From: Streptomyces sp. NBRC 110611 | GTDB taxonomy: Bacteria; Actinomycetota; Actinomycetes; Streptomycetales; Streptomycetaceae | DNA: 49,517 bases | NCBI RefSeq assembly: GCF_001590865.1 | Contig: NZ_BBUY01000022.1 | Coordinates: forward strand, 1 to 49,517 | Reading direction: 5' to 3' | Shown here: positions 42,687-49,517 of the stretch, piece by piece | Position numbering within the stretch: position 1 is the stretch's first letter | Layout of the letters: each line of letters opens with the position of its first letter | Made by a program: the position numbers and the translations under genes | Notes under the pieces: model-generated | What the model saw: the letters and a program-made list of their open reading frames with translations, nothing else | Databases searched by the model: none | Told to the model about the DNA's origin: nothing

Positions 42687-42735
42687 CGAAATATAGCCGG
42701 GGATCGTCGGTTGGCCAAACTGGCGATCCTCCGGA
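42687..42735 (+). promoter_or_regulatory. TTGGCCAA element, copy 2
   Basis: Begins CGAAATATAG, contains GGTTGGCCAAAC and ends CTCCGGA; it matches the minus strand of 20876-20924 at 42 of 49 positions. It ends inside the ribosome site of the 42742 gene, so a regulator bound here could block both transcription and translation starts. Confidence 0.7.
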
Positions 42736-42741
42736 GGATTG

Positions 42742-43218
42742 ATGTCCCGCCGCCACCCGCTCCGCGTAGATAGGGCCTGTATGTTCCCGCCGTCTTGGAC
42801 ACCTCCCACCACTCCGGCCTTCGCGCCGACGCCCGACCCGCTCACGCACGCTCGGGACATCACCCACGCCCACTTCCAGGCCGGCGACGAGGTCGTCGTC
42901 CTGAAGGGAGTGGCCGGCGGGGAATTGTGGGGGGATGCGATGCGTGTCGTCGCACCGTCCTGGCACACCCCGACCGATGAGGACGGATGGCGCCTGCGCG
43001 ACGCCACCGGCGGAGCCCAGACGTACATCACCGCCCACCCCCGCTACCTCGTGCACCTCTCGCACCGGTGCCCGGACTGCCTGATCTACCTGCGCGCCAT
43101 GGAGGACCACCTCCTGCCGAAGTACCCCGGACACGACGCACTGATCGACTGCGGCTGGTACTCCACCACGGCGCTCAACCAGCTCGTTCACATAGCCGAC
43201 GTCCGAGGTGGCCGGTGA
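42742..43218 (+). CDS. Hypothetical protein with C-x2-C, 158 aa
   Basis: Soluble protein of unknown function. Blocks seen: FQAGDEVVVLKGVAGGELWG, AQTYITAHPRYLVHL, HRCPDCLIYLRAMEDHLL and GWYSTTALNQLVHI. The Cys pair with nearby His may bind zinc. ATG within GGAGGATTGATG; a TTG one codon earlier is possible. The gene is coupled to the relaxase-like gene by a GTGA overlap, so it may be its small partner, similar in position to MobC-type proteins. That role is inference. Confidence 0.65.
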   Translation: MSRRHPLRVDRACMFPPSWTPPTTPAFAPTPDPLTHARDITHAHFQAGDEVVVLKGVAGGELWGDAMRVVAPSWHTPTDEDGWRLRDATGGAQTYITAHPRYLVHLSHRCPDCLIYLRAMEDHLLPKYPGHDALIDCGWYSTTALNQLVHIADVRGGR

Positions 43219-44111
43219 TCCCCCATGTGCACAGCGGCAGTGACTTCGCCGTCGAAGCCCTCTCCAATGCCCTGGGCCGCCCCATCGCCGAGCAGGACGT
43301 GCTCGGCGACCTGGTCGTCGCCTACTCAGCCCTGGAGGACGACCTGGCCGACGACGATCCGCGGGCATGGATGCTCGACGATTGGTGGGAGCACCTCGAC
43401 GAGCCGACCGCCATGTTTCCCTGGGCCGGTGGCCCCGGCGGCATCCAGGAGCCGGTCTTCCATGTCTCGGTCCGTCTGCACCCCAACGACCGTCAGCTCA
43501 CCCCATCGGAGTGGTCGCAGATCGCCCACCGCCTCGCCGACGCCACCGGCATCGCCCCTGTGGATGACACACAGGCATGCCGCTGGGTCGCCCTGCAAGC
43601 CCAACGCGGCCGACTCGATCTGATAGCCAACCTCATCCGCCTCGACGGTAGATGGGCGCACCACCACAGTCTCCACCAGTCCCTGGCCGCAGAGTGCCGA
43701 GGCGTCGAATCCGACCTCGGTCTCGTGCCGGCCCGCCCCACGCTCTACCGCACGTACATCGCTCATCACCCCGCCCACCACGGCGAGATGCCCGACCCCT
43801 CCGCCACGCAGTCGCCTCCGAGCGTGGCTGCGCAACTCGCGAACCTGATGTGCCAGCTGGCGGACGAGAAGACCGAGCCCATCGCCAGCGTGCGCGGTCT
43901 CGTCGAGCAAGCCGCCCACTGCCTGGACGACCTGCCCCACTCCTACGGGCCCGCTGCGGGACACCGTCTGGAGCTGATCGCCCGCCGACTGCACGACATC
44001 CAGCAAGACCTCGAAGCCACCGCCGCCGACCTGCCCGGCGCCAAGCAACGAGCGCCGGTCGCCAGCCCGCCCTCCGCAGCCCTACAGCGATCCCACAGGA
44101 GAAACCTCTGA
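43215..44111 (+). CDS. Relaxase-like protein lacking the HUH histidines, 298 aa
   Basis: Residues 80-172 follow actinobacterial MobA-type relaxases: VFHVSVRLHPNDRQLTPSEW, IAHRLADATGIAP, CRWVALQAQR, LIRLDGRW and ECRGVESDLGL. Where the active-site D-H-I-H-I-V segment is expected, this protein has GRLDLIANL (132-140), so both metal-binding His are gone. The N-terminal Tyr region of relaxases is also not evident. The C-terminal 100 aa are helical (LANLMCQLADEKTEPIASVR). It may be a catalytically dead nicking-complex subunit or regulator. GTG start overlaps the upstream stop. Confidence 0.6.
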   Translation: MIPHVHSGSDFAVEALSNALGRPIAEQDVLGDLVVAYSALEDDLADDDPRAWMLDDWWEHLDEPTAMFPWAGGPGGIQEPVFHVSVRLHPNDRQLTPSEWSQIAHRLADATGIAPVDDTQACRWVALQAQRGRLDLIANLIRLDGRWAHHHSLHQSLAAECRGVESDLGLVPARPTLYRTYIAHHPAHHGEMPDPSATQSPPSVAAQLANLMCQLADEKTEPIASVRGLVEQAAHCLDDLPHSYGPAAGHRLELIARRLHDIQQDLEATAADLPGAKQRAPVASPPSAALQRSHRRNL

Positions 44112-44202
44112 CCCCACCGCCGTCCTCTCATCCGAGCACTCATCTCAGCCGCCGACTGCTGCATCTGAACGCCGGTCTGGTGCCCTATGGAAGGTCACGT
44201 CC

Positions 44203-44900
44203 TTGGCACTTTCCGACCGCTTCTTGACTCTGGGACGCGACGCGCACTCCGGGGAAGTCCTCGCCCGCGGAGGCGACCCCGAAGCCCACAGCATCCTTCA
44301 CGCGCCGGGTTCATCGCCATCGTCCGCCGCCACGAGACGTACCACCGTCTGCCCACCGGCCTCGACGAGACTGAGGAGAAACGTCTCGCCACCCGCGCCG
44401 TGGCACGTCTGCGTGCCGTCCGCTACCACGTGGACTGCGACCCTGGCTTCGACACCCAGCTGCGCGAGCCGCACTATCTCCCGCTCGGCGCCTCGGTGGG
44501 CCGCATCGCCGAACGGATCCGCGAGGCGATCACCACCGACGAGGTGGCGGACGCGCTGACCGAATTGACCGCCGCCCACGACGGCGTCCTTACCGCACTC
44601 GACGACGTGCTGGCCGCGACCGCCGAGTTCTACCAGGACCTGGGCCAAAGCGCAGACCCGGCCACTGCCCGGCGGCTGCACTACCTCGCCGAGAGCCGTC
44701 TGGACGTCATCCGGTCCGACCTTTCGCACGTACGCAACGAGCTCGCCGACCGGCACGCTCCGCACCCCGGCCGCAGCACCTGCACCCAAGAGGTCCCGGC
44801 AGGCGAACGCGAACGGTCCGCCGTGTGCGCCTGTCCTCCACCGCCGCGCACCGTACCGGCCCCGCCACCGCAGCCCGTCACTGCTGGTATGCGCCGCTGA
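44203..44900 (+). pseudogene. Accessory protein with one-base frameshift near 44305
   Basis: A TTG start after GGAAGG opens MALSDRFLTLGRDAHSGEVL through DPEAHSILH, then coding character moves one frame: GFIAIVRRHETYHRLPTG, RLATRAVARLRAVRYHVDCD, AERIREAITTDEVADALTEL and LDVIRSDLSHVRNELADRH. Adding one G or C at about 44301-44306 restores a single frame of about 232 aa. The early part matches the B-like pattern of the 41234 and 45705 genes. Either a real mutation or a base-calling error; the downstream sequence is otherwise undamaged. Confidence 0.6.
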
Positions 44901-44923
44901 CACCACCACCCGCCAAGGAAGAC

Positions 44924-45688
44924 ATGCACGCCCACGAAGATTCCGAGCATCTCGCCTCGTACGCCGACGTCCTTGCCGGCGAACTGCCCGACGCCTGGAA
45001 CAGCACCTACCACCCGGCCGAGCACAAGGACGAGCTCGCCGAACTCACCGACCGGGTCTGGGACATGGACCTCGTCGCCGAGTCCCTCGCCCAGCACCCG
45101 CTCCAGCAGGCGGCCGTCCTGACCCGCCAGGACGGCGCCCAGCTCGTCGTCCTCGACCGGCACAACGAACGCGGCGGGTTCCTCATCGCAGCTGTCGCCC
45201 CCCGTGCGCTTCCCGACGAGGCGTACCGCGGGATACGCGAGCCGAACGGAATCGCCCTGAGCGACGACCCCTTCATGGGCGCCGAGCAGGTTGCCGGCGA
45301 CCTGCTGGCCCGCTACGACACCGCGCTCGCCCAGGCCCGCCACAACGCCGTCGACGGCGTCCTGCCGTCCCAGCCGGATCGGGTCGTCCTGACCTGGCAG
45401 GCCGATGGCAGCCTCGCCGCCGCCCCCGTCGGCAAGGAAGCCGTCGCCGTGCTGGCCCGCAACGGCTTCGTCCGCGACGAACAGACCGGCATCTACCGGC
45501 TCAGTGGCGACGACACCGCCGCGCAGGCCCGCGCCGTGCGCAACACCGGCCAGCAGCTCGACGCCCGGGGCATCGCGACCGCGCTGCAGCATCCCTCGGG
45601 CCGGATCGCGCCCGCCGCCACCCCGCCGGCCCCTGCAACGCTCGGCCCCGCGAAGCCGCCGACCGGTGCCGCACGCCCCCACCGCTGA
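44924..45688 (+). CDS. Accessory protein with A-B domain order, 254 aa
   Basis: Paralog of the 34607 gene. Domain A: YADVLAGELPDAWNSTYHPA, DRVWDMDLVAESLA, FLIAAVAPRALPDEAYRG, GAEQVAGDLLARYDTALAQ. Domain B: VVLTWQADGSLAAAPVGKEA, FVRDEQTGIYRLSGDD and QQLDARGIATALQHPSG. AAGGAAG lies 3-4 bases before the ATG. A Pro/Ala tail follows. It is the only A-B protein in this part of the array; DUF317 genes follow 1 kb on. Confidence 0.65.
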   Translation: MHAHEDSEHLASYADVLAGELPDAWNSTYHPAEHKDELAELTDRVWDMDLVAESLAQHPLQQAAVLTRQDGAQLVVLDRHNERGGFLIAAVAPRALPDEAYRGIREPNGIALSDDPFMGAEQVAGDLLARYDTALAQARHNAVDGVLPSQPDRVVLTWQADGSLAAAPVGKEAVAVLARNGFVRDEQTGIYRLSGDDTAAQARAVRNTGQQLDARGIATALQHPSGRIAPAATPPAPATLGPAKPPTGAARPHR

Positions 45689-45704
45689 ACAGGAGGACCG
45701 TACT

Positions 45705-46112
45705 GTGGGCAACCGCGCCGATGAGTACGGCACCGACGTCGAGATCTACCGCAAGGCCCTGACCCCCACCATCCACGCCGACACCCCCACCGGCGCCCCC
45801 GAGAAGCTCCTCGGCCTGCTCGACCGGCTCGGGCTGGAGCGCCAGGAGGTGCGCACCGCCGGTCCCGTCTACATCTGGCACGAGGTCCCCGAGCACCTCG
45901 ACGCCGCAGAGCAAAAGCGCCTGGCGAGCCGCGCGATCCCGGCCCTGCTCATGGCCGGATACAAGGTCAATTGCACTCCCGAGGTCTTCGACGAGGCCGC
46001 CTACCAGCAGGCCGTGTGCGAGATCCGCTCCGGCCAGACCCGCCCGGTAGCGCACAGCCCCGCGACGCCTGCTGCCCCCGCTCGCCCCGCCCCGCCCCGT
46101 CGCACCCCCTAG
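45705..46112 (+). CDS. Small accessory protein, 135 aa
   Basis: Helical start (ADEYGTDVEIYRKALTPTIH, KLLGLLDRLGLERQ), then the shared short pattern VYIWHEVPEHLDAAEQKRLA, RAIPALLMAGYKVNCTPEVF, similar to the 44203 protein (HRLPTGLDETEEKRLATRAV). The tail is Pro/Ala/Arg. AGGAGG precedes the GTG by 8 bases. Function unknown; a member of the short B-like set. Confidence 0.65.
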   Translation: MGNRADEYGTDVEIYRKALTPTIHADTPTGAPEKLLGLLDRLGLERQEVRTAGPVYIWHEVPEHLDAAEQKRLASRAIPALLMAGYKVNCTPEVFDEAAYQQAVCEIRSGQTRPVAHSPATPAAPARPAPPRRTP

Positions 46113-46120
46113 GACCGAAC

Positions 46121-46153
46121 GGCGGCCCCGGCACATCCCCCGTCGGGGCCGCC
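46121..46153 (+). terminator. Hairpin after the 45705 gene
   Basis: GGCGGCCCCG and CGGGGCCGCC form a perfect 10-bp stem with a 13-base loop, 9 bases after the stop. It may reduce transcription into the DUF317 genes or insulate the mRNA end. Confidence 0.65.
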
Positions 46154-46187
46154 CCACCCCCGCTTGCACTACCAGCCGGAGACACCC

Positions 46188-46367
46188 GTAACACCCCGCA
46201 CACCCGCACCGATTACCCGGCACCTCAAGCCGCGTCTCGCGACAGCGCTGTTCCGCCGCTACCTGCGCGCCTGCATCCCCACCAGCCGCGACCAGACCGT
46301 CCCGCTGGCCGGGGCACGCCCCGAGGCAGTCCTCGACGAGGCGCGGCGGATCGGCCGCCACCACTGA
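46188..46367 (+). CDS. Very small basic protein, possible GTA start, 59 aa
   Basis: Arg-rich peptide (KPRLATALFRRYLRACIPTS, then RPEAVLDEARRIGRHH) with actinomycete codon use. GGAG lies 6 bases before an in-frame GTA, which would read as GTG with one base change; the only standard start (TTG, 46164) has no ribosome site. It might be translated from GTA at low level, from the TTG, or not at all. Confidence 0.35.
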   Translation, partial: VTPRTPAPITRHLKPRLATALFRRYLRACIPTSRDQTVPLAGARPEAVLDEARRIGRHH

Positions 46368-46387
46368 TCGACCACCCCAGGAGGAGC

Positions 46388-46777
46388 ATGCCTCAACCCA
46401 CCCCACACCCGTTGCGATTGGCCGACGAGATCACCCGCCAGCTCGGCCAGCTCGCCGACCACCTCGCCCAGGCCCCGCCGCGCGAGGCCGCCCAGATCCT
46501 TGGAAAGGTCCTCGATGGCGACAAGGGCGTCCTGGGACGGGTGACAGCGCTCATGATCACCGGGGCCCACTTCGCCAAGGACCACGCCCAGCGCGGCATC
46601 CTCCCACCGGAGGTGTGGCTCGCCCTGGGGCGCGCCGCGAATGAACTACATGACGTCGGCCTCGACCTCGACGAGCACGCCGACGTCATCAGCCAGCTCG
46701 CGAAGCCTCCTGCGCCGGCCAGCACCGCGACGCCGACTCCAGCAGCCTCCGCGATGGTCGTCCGGCGGCGCCGGTGA
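46388..46777 (+). CDS. Small helical hypothetical protein, 129 aa
   Basis: Helical protein (LADEITRQLGQLADHLAQ, REAAQILGKVLDGDKGVL, VWLALGRAANELHDVGLDLD) with a Pro/Ala/Thr then Arg tail. AGGAGG is 3-4 bases before the ATG. It resembles the 47599 protein in helix order, and each directly precedes a DUF317 gene it overlaps or adjoins, so the pair may be a recurring unit. Function unknown. Confidence 0.65.
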   Translation: MPQPTPHPLRLADEITRQLGQLADHLAQAPPREAAQILGKVLDGDKGVLGRVTALMITGAHFAKDHAQRGILPPEVWLALGRAANELHDVGLDLDEHADVISQLAKPPAPASTATPTPAASAMVVRRRR

Positions 46778-47577
46778 AGAAGGCAAAGTGGCAGGGCTGG
46801 GGTCCAGGCGAGCAGGCCGAGCAGCACTACCTGGTTGAGCCCCGCCATCTGGCCGGCGGCGGCGACCTGCGGCACGTCTCCGAGTTCCTGCGGGCCTCTG
46901 GCTGGCGGGACAAGACCAAGACCGGCGGCCCGCTCTTCCTGGAGAGCCCCGATCGCACCCTTCGAATCGCGTACGACCCCTCGGTGTCGCCGGGCGGGTG
47001 GACGATCCACGGCGCGGCGACCGCGTACCAGGACGAATGGTGGGCCAGCCTCGGCCGGCAGACGCCGGTGGAGATCGTCGCGGGGCTGACCGATGCCCTC
47101 ACCCGACCCCGCTCCGCGCACGCCCCCAACGTGTGGGCACCGCTCCAGGAGCAGCGCTGGCGCACTCCGCCCGCCGCCGAGCACGTCACCGCGGTCAGCC
47201 CCGACGGAAGCGCATGGCTCCAGTTCCACCAGGCCCCCAACGGCCAGGCCATGTGGTGGTCCGGCGCGCAGGACCAGCAGGGCAACGGCTGGACCGCGCA
47301 CTTCAGCGCCACCACCCCGATGCACCTTGTGCAGAGCTTCTCCGCCGCCCTCGCCAGTGACGAGCCCGTGATGCGCCCGCGTGGACGCGTCCCGCACAGC
47401 GGGCAGATCCGGACCACATCCGTCTCCGTCCTCCCCTCCCAGCTCAGCGCCTGGCAACAGGCTCGCGTCGCCGCCGCCCGCGCCGCCGCCTGGGCCCGCA
47501 ACTCCGTCAGAAACAGCCGCCCCCGCACCACGGCCCGTCCCCACGCCCAGGCAGGCGGAGCCCGCACCCACCGCTAA
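46774..47577 (+). CDS. DUF317 protein, 267 aa
   Basis: Two DUF317 repeats: YLVEPRHLAGGGDLRHVSEF, DEWWASLGRQTPVEIVAGLT, then RTPPAAEHVTAVSPDGSAWL and WTAHFSATTPMHLVQSFSAA. The basic Arg/Ala tail (about 60 aa) could bind nucleic acid. GTG start overlaps the upstream stop (GTGA). Closest in style to the 47946 gene. Confidence 0.8.
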   Translation: MKKAKWQGWGPGEQAEQHYLVEPRHLAGGGDLRHVSEFLRASGWRDKTKTGGPLFLESPDRTLRIAYDPSVSPGGWTIHGAATAYQDEWWASLGRQTPVEIVAGLTDALTRPRSAHAPNVWAPLQEQRWRTPPAAEHVTAVSPDGSAWLQFHQAPNGQAMWWSGAQDQQGNGWTAHFSATTPMHLVQSFSAALASDEPVMRPRGRVPHSGQIRTTSVSVLPSQLSAWQQARVAAARAAAWARNSVRNSRPRTTARPHAQAGGARTHR

Positions 47578-47598
47578 CCCGACGCCCTGAGGAGCCCT

Positions 47599-47955
47599 GT
47601 GCCCGCACTCACCCCGGACCACGTCCGCACCGCCACCGAGACCCTGTCTCACCTCACCGACTTCCTGCGCGAGGACCCCGACCCTGCCGAGGCCCTCGCT
47701 CTCGTCGAGCCCCTGCTCGACGAGTACACCGGCATGCCCGTCCAGCTCGCCGACGCCCTGCGCGCTCTCGCCCGCGCCGTGCAGGATCACCCGGACACTC
47801 CGCGCACCGCCGAGGTGGACCTCCTGATCACAGAACTGCGCACCGCAGCGTGGGAGCAGGCCGACCAGCACACCCTCCACTACGTCCTCGACGACCTCCG
47901 CGGCCTGTACGCGAAGGCCCCGTCGGGCACGCGGGGGTGCGGCCGGTGCCGGTGA
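47599..47955 (+). CDS. Small helical hypothetical protein, 118 aa
   Basis: Helices (VRTATETLSHLTDFLREDP, AEALALVEPLLDEYTGM, LADALRALARAVQDHPDTP, LLITELRTAAWEQADQHTLH) and a short Cys/Arg end (RGCGRCR). GTG start after GAGGAG. It overlaps the following DUF317 gene, as the 46388 gene does with its own DUF317 neighbour. Not recognised. Confidence 0.65.
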   Translation: MPALTPDHVRTATETLSHLTDFLREDPDPAEALALVEPLLDEYTGMPVQLADALRALARAVQDHPDTPRTAEVDLLITELRTAAWEQADQHTLHYVLDDLRGLYAKAPSGTRGCGRCR

Positions 47956-48779
47956 GCGAACGGCAGATCGCCGCGTTCGCCGACACCCACGCCTGGCAAA
48001 TCCCGTTCGACACCAGCCCCCGCCACCTCGCGGGCGCCGGTGACGCCCGCCACGTCACCCACGGCCTGGCCGCCGCCGGATGGACCCGCACATCCGACGC
48101 GCTCAGTCCCGAGATCGTCCTGCGCAGCCCCGACCATCGGCACACCCTCCAATTCGACCCGCAGTCCGCGACCTCCGCCTGGTGGCGGCTGCGGGCCGAG
48201 CCCACCGGCACCGAGCCGGGCTGGTACGCCGAGTTCGGCGAACTGGTCCCCGCCGAGATCCTCGCCAGCCTCACCGACGCCCTCATCACCCCGCCACCGG
48301 CACAACAACGTGACCTGTTCGAGGTGCTGGAGTCGGCGGGGTGGCTGCTCGACGCACGGAAGGCGGCTCACTCACCGGACGCCATGTGCCACGTAGAACA
48401 GCGGCGCGACCAGGACGACGTGACGATGTACTGGCACGTCGAGACCTGCGAGCCGGGGCACGGCACCCCGAAGGGCCGCCGGATCTGGCACGGCTTCTTC
48501 AACGGTCGCACGCCGGAACACCTGGTGACCGCCTTCGTCACCGCGCTTGCCGAGCCCGCCCCGCTCCAGCGCGGCATGTACGACCGCACCGCCCACCACG
48601 GCACCGTGCAGCAGCCGAGCCCGCTCGCTCCGCAGCAGGTCGTCGAAGCGCACACCGCCCGGCTCAGCACGATCCGCGCACAGGCACGCGCTGCCCGCCG
48701 ACAGCAGCGGCAGCAGCAGCACGATTCGACAACAGCCCCGGCGATGGTCGGTACCGCCCGTCCGGCCGCGCGACGCTGA
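47946..48779 (+). CDS. DUF317 protein, 277 aa
   Basis: Two DUF317 repeats: IPFDTSPRHLAGAGDARHVT, LVPAEILASLTDALI; then LFEVLESAGWLLDARK, RIWHGFFNGRTPEHLVTAFV. The tail is rich in Gln and Arg (RAARRQQRQQQH). Start is GTG at 47946 or, with a GTGA overlap, GTG at 47952. Fifth DUF317 gene of the window. Confidence 0.8.
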   Translation: MPVSERQIAAFADTHAWQIPFDTSPRHLAGAGDARHVTHGLAAAGWTRTSDALSPEIVLRSPDHRHTLQFDPQSATSAWWRLRAEPTGTEPGWYAEFGELVPAEILASLTDALITPPPAQQRDLFEVLESAGWLLDARKAAHSPDAMCHVEQRRDQDDVTMYWHVETCEPGHGTPKGRRIWHGFFNGRTPEHLVTAFVTALAEPAPLQRGMYDRTAHHGTVQQPSPLAPQQVVEAHTARLSTIRAQARAARRQQRQQQHDSTTAPAMVGTARPAARR

Positions 48780-48799
48780 TCCCGAGAGGACCCCGCAAC

Positions 48800-49381
48800 A
48801 TCTCCTTCGAGCCGCTCGCTCACCGCGAGTCCCTGCACCGCCTCACCGGCTACATCCAGGACAGCGAGAAGATCCTCGCCTCCTGGGACGCCTACTCCGA
48901 CGAGCACACCGACCTCGACGGCTGGCCGCACGACGACCACGCCTACGGACTCCGTCAGAGCCAGCGCGACGCCGACACCGCCAAGGCGTTCGACAACATC
49001 CGCGCCACCGCCCCTCACCTTCTGGCCACAGCCGACGCGCAGCTGGCCAACCTGCCTGCCCACGCAGTACAGAGCAACTGGGGCTATCAACTCGGCGTCC
49101 TGCACGCCGCACTCGACCGCCTCGACGCCCTGCACGAGGCATGGCTGCACACACGCGACAGTCTCCCCGCCGAGGCCCGGCCCGGCACTCCGGCCTTCGA
49201 CAGCGCCCTGGCCGAGCACCACGCCGAATGCTGGAGCTACCTCGACAACTGGGCCACGCACGGCCATGTTCTCAGCGACATCAACACCGCCGCACTGCAC
49301 ACCCCCTCGCCCCTGGCCCCGCCGCCAGCCATGACAGCGGTCCCGGCACCCAGCCGAACCACATCGGTGCGCAGGTCGTGA
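48800..49381 (+). CDS. C-domain protein with apparent ATC start, 193 aa
   Basis: Stand-alone relative of domain C of the 38746 and 40002 proteins: LTGYIQDSEKILASWDAYSD, FDNIRATAPHLLATADAQL, LHAALDRLDALHEAWLHTRD and WSYLDNWATHGHVLSDINTA. No standard start lies between the previous stop and the conserved part; GAGAGGA precedes an ATC by 9 bases, giving ISFEPLAHRE, which would be a normal N-terminus if ATC were ATG. Mostly helical with a Pro/Ala tail. Function unknown. Confidence 0.6.
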   Translation: MSFEPLAHRESLHRLTGYIQDSEKILASWDAYSDEHTDLDGWPHDDHAYGLRQSQRDADTAKAFDNIRATAPHLLATADAQLANLPAHAVQSNWGYQLGVLHAALDRLDALHEAWLHTRDSLPAEARPGTPAFDSALAEHHAECWSYLDNWATHGHVLSDINTAALHTPSPLAPPPAMTAVPAPSRTTSVRRS

Positions 49382-49383
49382 CG

Positions 49384-49517
49384 ATGTCCCAGGTCCCGAC
49401 ACCGTCGAGCAGACGCTCGTCTGCCCCCGCCATCTCGCCGACGGCGGCGATCCCGCCTGGGTCACCGTCCCTCTCCACCAAGCCTGCGGATGGAGCTACG
49501 GGCACGACCCGCTGATT
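49384..49517 (+). CDS. Start of another DUF317 gene, frameshifted and cut by window end
   Basis: The last 120 bases encode DTVEQTLVCPRHLADGGDP and VTVPLHQACGWSYGHDPL, the opening of a DUF317 repeat. The only plausible starts (ATG at 49384, or GTG at 49378 overlapping the previous stop) are one frame off. Adding one G at about 49398 joins ATG TCC CAG GTC CCG to the DUF317 frame. So either a sequence error or a broken gene; the rest lies outside the window. Confidence 0.6.

Noticed and set aside
42180..42742. Inverted 49-bp elements considered as transposon ends of a 22-kb unit
   Set aside because: Copies are internal, orientated to their downstream genes, and no target duplication or transposase is associated; a regulatory role fits better.
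46393..47880. 495-codon minus-strand frame at the right end
   Set aside because: Antisense to a DUF317 gene and two small genes with good ribosome sites and family matches; product is Gly/Arg/Val-rich noise.

Overview
The window is very GC-rich, with GTG and TTG starts, stop/start overlaps, and families such as DUF317, DUF4913, SCO6880 and HxlR. It fits a Streptomyces or close actinomycete chromosome, linear plasmid or integrative conjugative element (ICE). I see no rRNA, tRNA or CRISPR array. Two genes carry apparent one-base deletions in G/C runs, so some frameshifts may be sequence errors.

Left flank (1-10.9 kb). Two unknown genes precede a gene graveyard at 1.0-2.5 kb: the tail of a UDP-glucose dehydrogenase, an IS630-type transposase remnant and a doubly frameshifted lipoprotein. 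A small secreted protein is transcribed away from a 1272-aa nSTAND ATPase with a transmembrane (TM) segment and WD40 repeats. Next come a Cys-containing unknown, then a minus-strand WXG100 / polymorphic toxin / probable immunity trio.

Minus-strand run (10.9-24.6 kb). Reading right to left: DNA methyltransferase, DUF4913 protein, ParE/RelE-like toxin, two unknowns, two secreted SH3 proteins, three small helical proteins, two winged-helix regulators, two MFS transporters with a small protein between them, an HAD hydrolase, two DUF317 proteins and a sortase-anchored LAHTG surface protein. Many of these overlap or lie close together.

Plus-strand run (24.9-49.5 kb). It diverges from the methyltransferase and opens with a conjugation-type secretion module: a 20-aa leader peptide, a NlpC/P60 plus lytic-transglycosylase hydrolase, a small two-TM protein, a single-TM protein, a VirB6/TrbL-like protein, an SCO6880 protein, a DUF6238-like protein and a VirB4-type ATPase. 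A ParB-like protein and a long string of small accessory genes follow. These fall into a few duplicated families: four DUF317 genes, four proteins built from shared A/B/C domains in different orders, a tandem pair of paralogs, and short proteins with a shared repeat. Also present are a GT2 glycosyltransferase, a truncated MFS gene and a relaxase-like protein that has lost its HUH histidines. I found no integrase, coupling ATPase or complete relaxase, so the element probably continues beyond the window.

The most unusual signals are: (i) a 49-bp element, 42/49 identical, centred on a GTTTGGCCAAAC-type palindrome and placed upstream of two genes 22 kb apart; (ii) repeated non-standard start codons (CTG, ATC, GTA) behind well-placed ribosome-binding sites; (iii) reordered domains among accessory paralogs; (iv) the HUH-less relaxase homologue; and (v) an exact 24-bp-period repeat in the parB-like gene.
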